This document shows, piece by piece, positions 44,012-52,767 of a DNA stretch of 64,000 nt (position 1 is the first letter of the stretch; every line of letters begins with the position of its first letter). The stretch comes from DATFVA01 sp963839165. Its GTDB lineage: Bacteria > Bacteroidota > Ignavibacteria > Ignavibacteriales > Ignavibacteriaceae. Below the pieces are notes generated by a model. It made no database searches. It saw only the letters and a list, made by a program, of their open reading frames with translations, and was not told the DNA's origin. A program made the translations under genes and the position numbers. Location of the stretch: assembly GCA_963839165.1 (NCBI GenBank), contig CAWIUG010000012.1:79854-143853 (forward strand), written 5' to 3'.

Positions 44012-45988
44012 ATGTCTAAATCCCTCGTTTCTAAATATCCTTTAACAGATATTTTAGAAACAGATGATTCTGCCTATGTAATTACTGATAATTCCTTCAA
44101 GGTTGCCTGGTATAACCAGCAGTTTAAATCGTTATGTAATTCCAGACGCATTAAAGGCAAACGATTAAATGTTCTGCTTGGGATCAATGAGAGCCTTCCT
44201 GACAATATTTCCGCAGACAGCCCAAAACCTTTCCAGGTTCGTGATGATAACCATCTGGTGTTAATCTCTCCCCTTACCACAAGGGATAAAACTGAAGGCT
44301 TCTTTATCAAGGTTCACAGCATACATCAGGACACGGCTCAGGCATTTACAGATTCTGACCTTATACTAAAGAACCTAAAATTCCAGGAAGAGCAACAAAA
44401 CATACTCACTCTGGTTGTTAAAGAAAAATCGCTTCAAATACTGGCAGGAGAGATATTAAAAAAGAGCATAGAACTTTCCAAAAGCGATGTTGGACTTGTT
44501 GTTATCTTCAATGATACGAAGAAATATGAATTCTTAATCCAGGATGAAAAGGAGATAATTAAAAACCAGAAGGAAATGGAAAGGGAAGTAGAAGCCAATT
44601 TTTCTTTTATCACTAAATGGCTTACTGTAAATAAGCATTCTCTTCTCGCTCTGAATTATCCAAATAATATCGGATTTAATCTCACCAGGTTCTTCCAGTG
44701 TGAATCGCTAATAATCTCACCAGCCTTTTTTGATGATAAACTTTTGGCAGTAACTATTGTAGGACGAAAGAAGGAAGTTTATACAACTCTTGATATCAAT
44801 AATGGTGAACAATTGGCTTTACTGCTCGCATTTTCAATTAGCAGTATAAGAACACGGGAATTAAACACAACGCTGGAGAACAGGCTTCTTCAGGCCCAGA
44901 AACTGGAGACAATAGGTAAGTTGTCGAGTGGGATGGCACATGATTTCAGTAATCTTTTATCAAGTATATTCGGAAGTTTAAATCTTCTGAAGAAACGAGT
45001 TCCTGATAATGAAAACATATACCGTCTGATTGATAATATTGAAAATTGTTCAGTAAGAGCCCGGGATCTTACGAAGGGACTTCTTTCATTTGGCAAACCA
45101 ACGCCAAAAAGAAAAGAAATTATTAAGCCTAATCTATTAATGACAGAGATCTCAAAAGTAATTTCGCAAACATTTCCCCGTAAGATAGATTATGAAAGCC
45201 TGGTTGAGCAGAACCTGCACGATGTATTGGGTAATGCGACAGAGATTTACCAGGTACTTTTAAATCTTTGTGTGAATGCGAAAGAAGCTATCGACGGAAA
45301 CGGTAAAATAAAACTTGAAGCATCAAATATTACGATTGATGAAGAAAACATTTTCAAATATCCGCTTCTTAACAAAGGAAAATATGTTCATTTTTCTGTC
45401 GCTGATAATGGAACAGGTATCGAGGAACAGAATGTGCAGAAAATATTCGATCCGTATTTTTCTACAAAAGTAAAAGAAACCGGTTCAGGTCTGGGACTGT
45501 ATGTTACTTATGGGATTATAAAAGCTCACAGCGGACATGTCGAAGTAACAAGCACTATTGGTCAGGGGACAGTTTTCGACGTATTTCTTCCGGCCTTTGA
45601 ACCAACAGTCTCCGAAAAAACTATTCAGACCGATAAAATCATACTACTAATTGATGATGAAGTTATGCTGAGAGATCTCCTTGCAGAAATGCTCGAATCT
45701 AATGGCTATAATGTAATCAAGGTCGGTTCAGGTTCAGAAGGACTACGGATCCTGACTGAAGAGATAAAAGCTGATCTGGTAATTATTGATTATAATATGC
45801 CTGAAATGAACGGGCTTGAGACAGTTCAAAAAATAAGGGGGCTTGACTTTAAAATGCCCATTATCCTATCTTCAGGCAGTATGGGACTGGAAGAAAATCT
45901 GAATCTGAAGGAAGCCGGAATTACAGCTACCCTTACGAAGCCCTATGAATTCGATACAATGTTCTCAACAATTCAGAAGCTTATATAA
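44012..45988 (+). CDS. Hybrid sensor histidine kinase with C-terminal receiver
   Basis: The 658-residue soluble kinase has no evident membrane helix. A PAS-like region (about 10-100) is followed by a GAF-like region (about 135-280), a dimerisation domain with H310 in SGMAHDFSNLLSS, an ATPase domain (NLCVNAKEAID, DNGTGI, GSGLGLYV) and a receiver (ILLIDDEVMLRDLL, VIIDYNMPEMNG). The HDFSN box is that of NtrB/PilS-like and hybrid kinases. It is co-transcribed with the sigma-54 regulator, which it likely phosphorylates in response to an internal signal. Its stop abuts the end of the convergent receiver gene with no gap. Confidence 0.93.
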   Translation: MSKSLVSKYPLTDILETDDSAYVITDNSFKVAWYNQQFKSLCNSRRIKGKRLNVLLGINESLPDNISADSPKPFQVRDDNHLVLISPLTTRDKTEGFFIKVHSIHQDTAQAFTDSDLILKNLKFQEEQQNILTLVVKEKSLQILAGEILKKSIELSKSDVGLVVIFNDTKKYEFLIQDEKEIIKNQKEMEREVEANFSFITKWLTVNKHSLLALNYPNNIGFNLTRFFQCESLIISPAFFDDKLLAVTIVGRKKEVYTTLDINNGEQLALLLAFSISSIRTRELNTTLENRLLQAQKLETIGKLSSGMAHDFSNLLSSIFGSLNLLKKRVPDNENIYRLIDNIENCSVRARDLTKGLLSFGKPTPKRKEIIKPNLLMTEISKVISQTFPRKIDYESLVEQNLHDVLGNATEIYQVLLNLCVNAKEAIDGNGKIKLEASNITIDEENIFKYPLLNKGKYVHFSVADNGTGIEEQNVQKIFDPYFSTKVKETGSGLGLYVTYGIIKAHSGHVEVTSTIGQGTVFDVFLPAFEPTVSEKTIQTDKIILLIDDEVMLRDLLAEMLESNGYNVIKVGSGSEGLRILTEEIKADLVIIDYNMPEMNGLETVQKIRGLDFKMPIILSSGSMGLEENLNLKEAGITATLTKPYEFDTMFSTIQKLI

Positions 45989-46666
45989 TCAGGGTGCGGG
46001 CTCTTCTTTTTTATCAACATCGATCATTTTTATATTCTTAACATATTCAGACAGCACAGGTTTTTTTATCGTATGCAGCTGGTTAAGGATATTATTAATT
46101 TCTTTGATAGCTGTTGTAATATAATCCAGCCTCTTATTTATTGCCTCTGTAGAAATAATCTCTTTACCGATTTCTCTTTTGATTGCTGCCGCCGACAAGC
46201 TCATAAGAGTGAGCGGCTGCTTTATTTTATGATTTGCAGTAACCACAGTGGCCGCAAATAATTTACTTCGCTCAGCCTCGATTAACTGTTTACGCGCATC
46301 AGATAATTTAAGCGCAGATTTTACCCTGGCCAGCAGTTCAACTCTGTTGAAAGGCTTTTTTATATAATCAAAGGCGCCTGCCTCAAGTCCTTCTTTTGTA
46401 TCCTCGGCTTCTATCTTAGCAGTTACCAATATTATAGGAATGTGAGCGGTTTCTTCATTAACCACAAGTTTTTTACAAACATCTAGACCAGTAATATCGG
46501 GCATCATTATATCGAGAAGTATCAGGTCGGGCTGTTCTGAGATAGCTTTATTTAATCCTGATTTGCCTTCGTAGGCTGTAATTACTTCATATCCCTCGCT
46601 CTCGAGTCTGTCCTGCAGAAGGAATACGTTTTCAGGAAGATCATCTATTACAAGAATTTTTTTCAT
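45989..46666 (-). CDS. Receiver domain protein with an orphan histidine-kinase dimerisation-like helix pair
   Basis: This 225-residue protein begins with a receiver (ILVIDDLPENVFLL; phosphorylation site D53 in LILLDIMMPDITG). After a linker helix it has TANHKIKQPLTLMSLSAA, which resembles the H-box of histidine kinases (cf. SHELRTPL), followed by a second helix. No ATPase domain follows. It could act as a phosphotransfer relay or a dimerising adaptor for the large hybrid kinase, whose stop it overlaps by 4 bases (ATGA). The relay idea is inference. Confidence 0.85.
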   Translation of the reverse strand: MKKILVIDDLPENVFLLQDRLESEGYEVITAYEGKSGLNKAISEQPDLILLDIMMPDITGLDVCKKLVVNEETAHIPIILVTAKIEAEDTKEGLEAGAFDYIKKPFNRVELLARVKSALKLSDARKQLIEAERSKLFAATVVTANHKIKQPLTLMSLSAAAIKREIGKEIISTEAINKRLDYITTAIKEINNILNQLHTIKKPVLSEYVKNIKMIDVDKKEEPAP

Positions 46667-49600
46667 TTGACCACAGCATTTATTTTGGAGAATAGTCGTT
46701 CAATTTTAAAGGCCATAGAAGCGGAATTAACAGGTTTTGATATATAGTCATCAAATCCATGTCGTAGAATTATTTCTTTATCCTCTACCATAGCTTTAGC
46801 AGTCACCGCGAAAATCGGGATATTCTGCCACAATTTATTTTGTTTAATTCTATTCAGCGTCTGAAAGCCATCCATACCCGGCATCATTATATCAAGCAGA
46901 ATAAGATCGGGAATATTTGCCGCCAGGACTTCCAGGCATTCCTTTCCTCCCTTTACCATTGTAGTGTTACAATTACAGGAGGTAACAATTTCATTAAGAG
47001 TAAAGAGTGTGTCAGGATCATCGTCGACGATAAGCACATCGCCGTTTGAAGGAACGTTTTTTTCAACAGGAATTTCTATAGAAATCACATCTTCGATTGT
47101 TTCTAACCGGGGCTTTTCCGGAAGTTCTATCGGATTAGGTGATTCAACATTTTCTTCCTGCATCCTGATCCTATCCCTTACAACTTTTAATACGTCAAGC
47201 GGATGTCCCTTTGACTTAACCGTAATGTTTTCAACAATATGGTTCAGGGACTTCTTTTCATCATCACTCATCTCCTCAGTCGTGCTTATAATGATCGGGA
47301 TATCTCTGGTTTCTCTATGAGTTTTCAACTTATGGGAGAGAGTAATTCCGTCAACATTAGGCATTAGAAGATCGAGAATAATCAGGTCGGGCTGAACCTC
47401 TTTAATTTTACTGAATGCCAGTTCGCTGTCCTTTATATAATCTATTCTTACCTTTTCACTGGCAAATGCTTCTTTGAAATTTTCAAATACACTTTCATCA
47501 TCGTCCACAATTACAATCTTTTCAATTCTTTTCTTTGCCTTTTCTTCAAGGGCATTAAAGGCATGCGTAAGTTTTTCAGAGGAGATAGGTTTAACGATGT
47601 ATTCATATGCTCCGAGGCCATATCCCAGGTTCTTATCACTAATTATAGATACCAGAATAACTGGGATATCCTCAGTTTCGGGATTTTCCTTTAATTCCTT
47701 AAGTACACTCCAACCGTCTTTCCTTGGAAGCATAATATCAAGTGTAATAGCAAAAGGCTGCAAAGTGATTGCTTTTTGTAATCCTTTTTCGCCATCTTCG
47801 GCATATTCCACCTCATACCCTTTTGAAATAAGATACTGACCGATTGTATACCTTACATCGGGGTCATCATCTATAACCAGGATGGGGTGCTGACGATTTT
47901 TAATAAGTTTTTCGATATTGAGGTGAGGAACAACCTCTTTCTTTTTCTGCTCAACAACCACAAGCGGGATAGTAAATGTAAAAGTAGAACCTTTACCCTT
48001 TTCACTTTGAACAGAAATGGTACCATTCATTAGTTCAGCTATCTTTTTACATATAGCAAGACCCAATCCTGTACCGCCATATTTTCTCGTTGTAGTTCCA
48101 TCTATCTGTCTGAATTCTTCAAATACTATTTTTTGATCTTCTTCCGAGATACCGATACCGCTATCAGTAACATCGAACCGCAATTCATTCTTGTCGGCTC
48201 TTGAGATCTTTAATTCAATATTTCCCTCATTGGTAAACTTAACCGCATTGCCGAGCAGGTTAATCAATACCTGGATTACTTTACCCTTATCAGTATTTAT
48301 GATAACGCGGGTGTCAGTCTTTTTTACGACCTTGAATTCAATGTTCTTATTTACAAGCAAAGGAGTTACAGAAGCATTTACCTCAGCCAGCAGGTCCTCG
48401 AGGAAGAAATCCTCAAGAGCTATATCCATTCTTCCGGCTTCTATTTTTGAAAGGTCGAGAATGTCATTGATTAATCCCATTAGCCTTTTAGCGCTATTCA
48501 TTACGACATACAATCTTTCCCTGTCTTTGGCTTTGATTGTTGCGTCGTCCAGCATCAGTTCTGTGAGTCCCAGGATAGCATTCATAGGTGTTCTGAGCTC
48601 ATGCGACATACTGGCAAGGAACTGCGATTTCAACCTTGTGAGTTCTTCCGCTTTTTGTTTTTCAGCTTCAAGTTCTTCAGCCTTCTGTTTTAATTCATTG
48701 TGCAGCTGGGTGAGCGTATCATTTTGCTTCTTTACCTTAATATTCTGTTCCTGAAACTCGTCATTAAGAGATTTAAGATCAGAAATCAACTTTTCCATCT
48801 GGACGAGAGCCAGTGAATTTGTTAGTCCTATTGCAAGCTGTTCCTGTATATTCTGGAGATATTCGACGGCCTCCTTAGAAGGTTTACGAATGCCGCCAAG
48901 CTCAAGGATTGCTATAACTTTCCCATTATAAATTATAGGCTGGAGTAACAAATGCTTCAGATTTAAGCTGACCAACCCTGAACTGATTACTGGTAGTCCT
49001 TCTTCCGATTCAATCTCCACAGGAGAATGATCCTTCAGAACAGGTTCGAAAAGTTCAGGGGTCTCATTCAAAGAATCCTTATTTAAGCCGTATGAGCTCA
49101 CCATTTTAATTTTGTTATCATCTACGGTATATAGAGCCCCGACAGTATAGCCGCTGGTATTGATTATTTTCTTCAGAGCAGCTTCTGAAATTTCAGAAAG
49201 GGTAGGGTTCTGATTCAGTAAGGTGATAAATTCGGAATATTCATTCATAGCCTTCTGATTCTTATTCAGCTCATCCATCATAAGGTTGAATGCCCCGGCC
49301 AGCTGCCCGATTTCATCTTTGCTTTTAACTTCTATGCGTGTGCTGAAATCACCTGCTTTAGTAACCTCGGTTGCGAGGTTTAACTGTTTAATTTGTTTTC
49401 GTATTCTATCAGTAAATACAAGCGTAAGGATTAAAGATAGAATAGATCCGGCCACGCCAATAACTATTATTACATAACGAATGTTGACCCGAAGATCAGC
49501 GGCCTCATTTAATGTATTAAAAACCAGAAAAGAAATTTTGCTATTATTCATAGAACCTGGATTGAAAATAGCCGCAGCCAGGTCGGATGAGGCATTATCA

Positions 49601-50208
49601 GAAGCGTAGACAGAAGATTTATCTTTTCCGGTCAAACCAGTATAAGCATCTTTCAGGCTGAGTATGAACATGTTGTTAGTCTCGGCATTGGATATCTCGA
49701 CCGGTGTACCCTCCCAGATTAAAGCCACATCTGCGTTGATTTTACCGGCAATATCAGTCAGCAGTCCAGGAGAGATCAATCTTCCATAATAAAAAGTCAC
49801 CCCTTTATCATTTTTAAAAGCACTAAAAGTTATAAATGGATTTTCTTTAAGGAATGAAGTTAAGTCGAAGGATCCTTTCGGGATTATAACATCTTTCTTT
49901 CCGGTAAACTGGGAAATAATTTCTTCGCCGGGTAGAGTTTTAAGAATAAAATCCAGATTTTTTGTCAGGGACTTTGGGGAAAGGGAGATGAATTCGTTAT
50001 TGTCCAGAACCTTATAAAAGTCATCATCAGAATTCTGCTGCATATCCCTATACGTATAAAGGAATTCATTGAGAGAATTCTGCAGCTGTTTTGACTGCTG
50101 AGAGGTAAGGACATTATACATAACTGAATAGAAGGCAAAAGCAGCGCTCCCCAGTATCAGTACAACAATTGTAAAATTAATTATTAATATTCTTAAACTG
50201 AGTTTCAT
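46663..50208 (-). CDS. Membrane hybrid histidine kinase with HAMP, GAF and three receiver domains
   Basis: About 1181 residues. In order: an N-terminal membrane helix, a periplasmic sensor region of about 210 residues, a second helix (near 250), a HAMP linker, a GAF domain, a coiled coil rich in E-K-Q, the H-box FLASMSHELRTPMNAIL (near 545), an ATPase domain (DSGIGI, GGTGLGLAI), and three receivers marked by LDIMLPRKDG, LDLLMPNVDG and LDIMMPGMDG. The ATG at 50208 is preferred to a TTG at 50220. It lies in a same-strand run below the pilus genes and between two receiver genes, forming a phosphorelay set. Confidence 0.92.
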   Translation of the reverse strand: MKLSLRILIINFTIVVLILGSAAFAFYSVMYNVLTSQQSKQLQNSLNEFLYTYRDMQQNSDDDFYKVLDNNEFISLSPKSLTKNLDFILKTLPGEEIISQFTGKKDVIIPKGSFDLTSFLKENPFITFSAFKNDKGVTFYYGRLISPGLLTDIAGKINADVALIWEGTPVEISNAETNNMFILSLKDAYTGLTGKDKSSVYASDNASSDLAAAIFNPGSMNNSKISFLVFNTLNEAADLRVNIRYVIIVIGVAGSILSLILTLVFTDRIRKQIKQLNLATEVTKAGDFSTRIEVKSKDEIGQLAGAFNLMMDELNKNQKAMNEYSEFITLLNQNPTLSEISEAALKKIINTSGYTVGALYTVDDNKIKMVSSYGLNKDSLNETPELFEPVLKDHSPVEIESEEGLPVISSGLVSLNLKHLLLQPIIYNGKVIAILELGGIRKPSKEAVEYLQNIQEQLAIGLTNSLALVQMEKLISDLKSLNDEFQEQNIKVKKQNDTLTQLHNELKQKAEELEAEKQKAEELTRLKSQFLASMSHELRTPMNAILGLTELMLDDATIKAKDRERLYVVMNSAKRLMGLINDILDLSKIEAGRMDIALEDFFLEDLLAEVNASVTPLLVNKNIEFKVVKKTDTRVIINTDKGKVIQVLINLLGNAVKFTNEGNIELKISRADKNELRFDVTDSGIGISEEDQKIVFEEFRQIDGTTTRKYGGTGLGLAICKKIAELMNGTISVQSEKGKGSTFTFTIPLVVVEQKKKEVVPHLNIEKLIKNRQHPILVIDDDPDVRYTIGQYLISKGYEVEYAEDGEKGLQKAITLQPFAITLDIMLPRKDGWSVLKELKENPETEDIPVILVSIISDKNLGYGLGAYEYIVKPISSEKLTHAFNALEEKAKKRIEKIVIVDDDESVFENFKEAFASEKVRIDYIKDSELAFSKIKEVQPDLIILDLLMPNVDGITLSHKLKTHRETRDIPIIISTTEEMSDDEKKSLNHIVENITVKSKGHPLDVLKVVRDRIRMQEENVESPNPIELPEKPRLETIEDVISIEIPVEKNVPSNGDVLIVDDDPDTLFTLNEIVTSCNCNTTMVKGGKECLEVLAANIPDLILLDIMMPGMDGFQTLNRIKQNKLWQNIPIFAVTAKAMVEDKEIILRHGFDDYISKPVNSASMAFKIERLFSKINAVVK

Positions 50209-50235
50209 AGTAAACCACAAAAGAGTAAAATTTTA

Positions 50236-50601
50236 CTAATTCTCTCGTTGAAGGACCTTACGAATAGTGATGAGAAGCTCATCAAAGTCGTAAGGTTTAC
50301 TGATAAAATCGCTGGCTCCCATTTTAGCCGAGTCAATAGCACTTTTAACATCAGCGTAAGCTGTAAGTACTATAACTTTCGTTTTTATCTCCTTCTTTTC
50401 GAGATCCTTCAGTACTTCAAAACCATCTTTCCCCGGCATCTTGAGATCCAGCAGGATGAGATCCACTGGTTTTTTTACGAGGAAGGAAAATGCATCCTCC
50501 CCCGTATTAACAAACTCCGCATCATAACCTACTTCACTAAGCTCTTCTCTAAGGGCCGAACATAAGTTCGTATCATCATCAACAATAAGAATAGTTTCCA
50601 T
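50236..50601 (-). CDS. Single-domain response regulator
   Basis: This 121-residue stand-alone receiver is CheY-like. Acidic pocket ETILIVDDDTNLC, phosphorylation site D53 in LILLDLKMPGKDG, the conserved threonine in VIVLTAY and the lysine in FISKPYDFDELL are all present. There is no output domain, so it probably acts by protein contact, for example as a shuttle in the phosphorelay with the downstream hybrid kinase, or on the pilus machinery encoded upstream. Spacing to both neighbours is small (10 bases to the secretin gene), so it is likely in the pilus transcript. Confidence 0.92.
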   Translation of the reverse strand: METILIVDDDTNLCSALREELSEVGYDAEFVNTGEDAFSFLVKKPVDLILLDLKMPGKDGFEVLKDLEKKEIKTKVIVLTAYADVKSAIDSAKMGASDFISKPYDFDELLITIRKVLQREN

Positions 50602-50611
50602 ATCAACCGGG

Positions 50612-51847
50612 TTATTTATCCCCAGTTAATGAATTGAGCTGGTAATATTTGATCCTCTGTCTGTTTTTGAGGATGTCTTCCTTAATAGGATTTTCAACTC
50701 TCGGACCAGCTAATCTTTCCTTAAGGGTCGGGACGAGTTCTGCTTTAATCAGTATGACCAATTCCTTTTTAACTGTTGTCGCTTTATCGCTGCCTGTAAG
50801 ATATCTTATTCCAAATACCCACCAGGGGAGATCCTTCAAGAAAGGAATTCCGACTCTTTCGTTTGACTTTTCATTAGAATAAAGTCCGCCAAGGATTGTC
50901 TCCTCTCCGTCAAGCATTACAACCTGGGTAGTAGCTGAAGTTTTCTTTATTTCTGTGGTTGTTTCGCCCGCCGAAAATGTGCTTCTTTCAACACTTAACT
51001 TTAAGAGAGTATAATCGACCCCATCTTCAGTATATACAAATGGTGTTACTTCGATTATTGTTCCTGTCGGGAAAAACTTTTCAACTACGTTTCCTGCAAA
51101 ATCTCTTTGTTTAACTGAAAAATCAGATCCAACCTGGATCCTGCCCAGCTGTCCTTCTCTTACGATTACATTAGGACTGGCTATGATATCACCTAATTGT
51201 TCTGATTCCAGGAACTTGAAAGCAGCGGTTACGTCACCGAAGAAATTGCCGCTCTGGAAGGTTCCATCACCAGTTATATTATAATTATTAGTCTGAACTG
51301 TCGGGGTTCCTGAACCACCAGTGGATTGAGGATTTGCGCCGGTATATAATTCAGTTCCAAGATTGATGCCTTTACCTGAAAGTAAAACTCTCCAATCGAT
51401 TCCTCTTTCTCTGGTAGCATTCTCGTCCTGCTCAAAAAAGACAGCCGAGATCTTAACCTCACGTGAATCGACCGAAGCATAATTATCAGGTGATTTGTTT
51501 TCTTCTGATTCTCCTCTTTTCCTTATGACTATAACATTTTCTTTTTCTTCATATGCCAGCCCGGCATACTGCACAATTACTACCAATGCTTTGTCGTAAG
51601 GCATATTGTTAATTTCGATCCCTATCGGCTGGTTAGAATTAACCGTAGAAACTATGTTCTTGCCAGTGAATTTTTCGCTGACTTTACTGAGCAGATCAAT
51701 TGCCTGACTAAAAGGCAATGATGCAGACATTGTAACCAGTTCATCAGGATTTGTATAACCTTTGAACTCTTTCTCAAGATACTGCTGTGCGTAGGACTGA
51801 AATACCAATCCAAGCATTAAAAACAATGTTATTGTAAATGTTTTCAT
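50612..51847 (-). CDS. Short secretin (GspD/PilQ family)
   Basis: A 411-residue protein with signal peptide (about 1-20) and a compact N-terminal STN/N0-like domain (SASLPFSQAIDLLSKVSEKFTG, residues about 41-62). After this comes the secretin core: VDSREVKISAVFFEQDE, SPNVIVREGQ, and the C-terminal VVMLDGEETILGGLYSNE with VPFLKDLP-like GIPFLKDLPWW. It should form the outer-membrane gate of the adjacent pilus/secretion machine. It is much shorter than classical GspD or PilQ, lacking the repeated N domains. Last of the machine genes before the signalling genes. Confidence 0.85.
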   Translation of the reverse strand: MKTFTITLFLMLGLVFQSYAQQYLEKEFKGYTNPDELVTMSASLPFSQAIDLLSKVSEKFTGKNIVSTVNSNQPIGIEINNMPYDKALVVIVQYAGLAYEEKENVIVIRKRGESEENKSPDNYASVDSREVKISAVFFEQDENATRERGIDWRVLLSGKGINLGTELYTGANPQSTGGSGTPTVQTNNYNITGDGTFQSGNFFGDVTAAFKFLESEQLGDIIASPNVIVREGQLGRIQVGSDFSVKQRDFAGNVVEKFFPTGTIIEVTPFVYTEDGVDYTLLKLSVERSTFSAGETTTEIKKTSATTQVVMLDGEETILGGLYSNEKSNERVGIPFLKDLPWWVFGIRYLTGSDKATTVKKELVILIKAELVPTLKERLAGPRVENPIKEDILKNRQRIKYYQLNSLTGDK

Positions 51848-51867
51848 TTTTCAAACTCTCTTTTTAT

Positions 51868-52767
51868 TTATTTGCCTTTTTTGTCTTTTTTAGAATCTTC
51901 TTTTTCGAGTCCAAGATCGACCTTCTCTATGATGCCGCCTTTATTCAGGATAAAGCTAACGCCGTTCCTTTCATAATCAATCTTGGTTAAGTAACCCAGG
52001 TAAACCTGTTCACCTTCCCATAATAAATATGTGTTGCCTTTACTATCGCCTATGAAAGCACCTTCGGGAACAAGGGCTAGTAATTTGGCACCCTGAACAT
52101 CAAGAAGATTATCAAGATTAGGCGGAATTTCATTTCTGATCAGAGGATAGAATGAATCATATAATGGCCGCGCCGTCAGGTTGTTTTCTACCATAGCCGA
52201 AGTTGCAAAACGACTGTCGTTAGAGTAATATGCAGCAACATCAAGAGTAAAGTTTACAAGGAAATGAGGCATTCCTTCTTCATCTGTTTTGATCAGATTG
52301 CTAAGCGATACCGATTTCAACTTTTTCAATTCTTTACTCTGTTCGATTGCGTAGATAAGACGCCAGACGTCATTGTAAGCTCCTCCACCATTCAATTTAT
52401 AATCATGGTAGAAGAAGTTTTTGTCAGGTTTCATATCTGCATATTCTATATTTATTGTGGTTTGGGGTGAATAGCTGTCGCTAAGATCATTCACAAAATC
52501 ATAGAATTTTATGGATGATAAGTCTTTTGGAATGTTGAACTTCCTTGCAGCCAATACGGAATCAAGAACCGCCGCACGAACCTGGAGATCCTGATATTGA
52601 TCCTTCAGATCACCAGTATTGTAAGAATGTGCCTTCATCTCATCGAGTTTCGTTCTTCTTTCGTTAAGATCGCCTCTCTGAAAGACGAGGATATAGACGC
52701 CGCCCACAACTAATATAAATACAAGCAGAGCGACCAGACCCAGTGTACTTTTTAATTTTCTGTTCAT
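51868..52767 (-). CDS. PilO/GspM-like inner-membrane platform protein
   Basis: The 299-residue protein has one N-terminal membrane helix (about 9-30), a coiled-coil stretch (RGDLNERRTKLDEMKAH and on), and a periplasmic alpha/beta region, the bitopic layout of PilO and GspM. Sequence identity to known PilO is not obvious by eye; the call rests on layout and gene order. The last part (VPEGAFIGDSKGNTYLLWEGEQVYLGYL) resembles PilP/GspC-like beta repeats. It overlaps the GspL-like gene by 4 bases, as pilN-pilO pairs usually do. Confidence 0.72.
   Translation of the reverse strand: MNRKLKSTLGLVALLVFILVVGGVYILVFQRGDLNERRTKLDEMKAHSYNTGDLKDQYQDLQVRAAVLDSVLAARKFNIPKDLSSIKFYDFVNDLSDSYSPQTTINIEYADMKPDKNFFYHDYKLNGGGAYNDVWRLIYAIEQSKELKKLKSVSLSNLIKTDEEGMPHFLVNFTLDVAAYYSNDSRFATSAMVENNLTARPLYDSFYPLIRNEIPPNLDNLLDVQGAKLLALVPEGAFIGDSKGNTYLLWEGEQVYLGYLTKIDYERNGVSFILNKGGIIEKVDLGLEKEDSKKDKKGK

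Noticed and set aside
48191..48754. A long plus-strand frame of 187 codons opposite the hybrid kinase
   Set aside because: It is the antisense shadow of the kinase and ATPase domains; its serine/leucine-rich composition is typical of such shadows.
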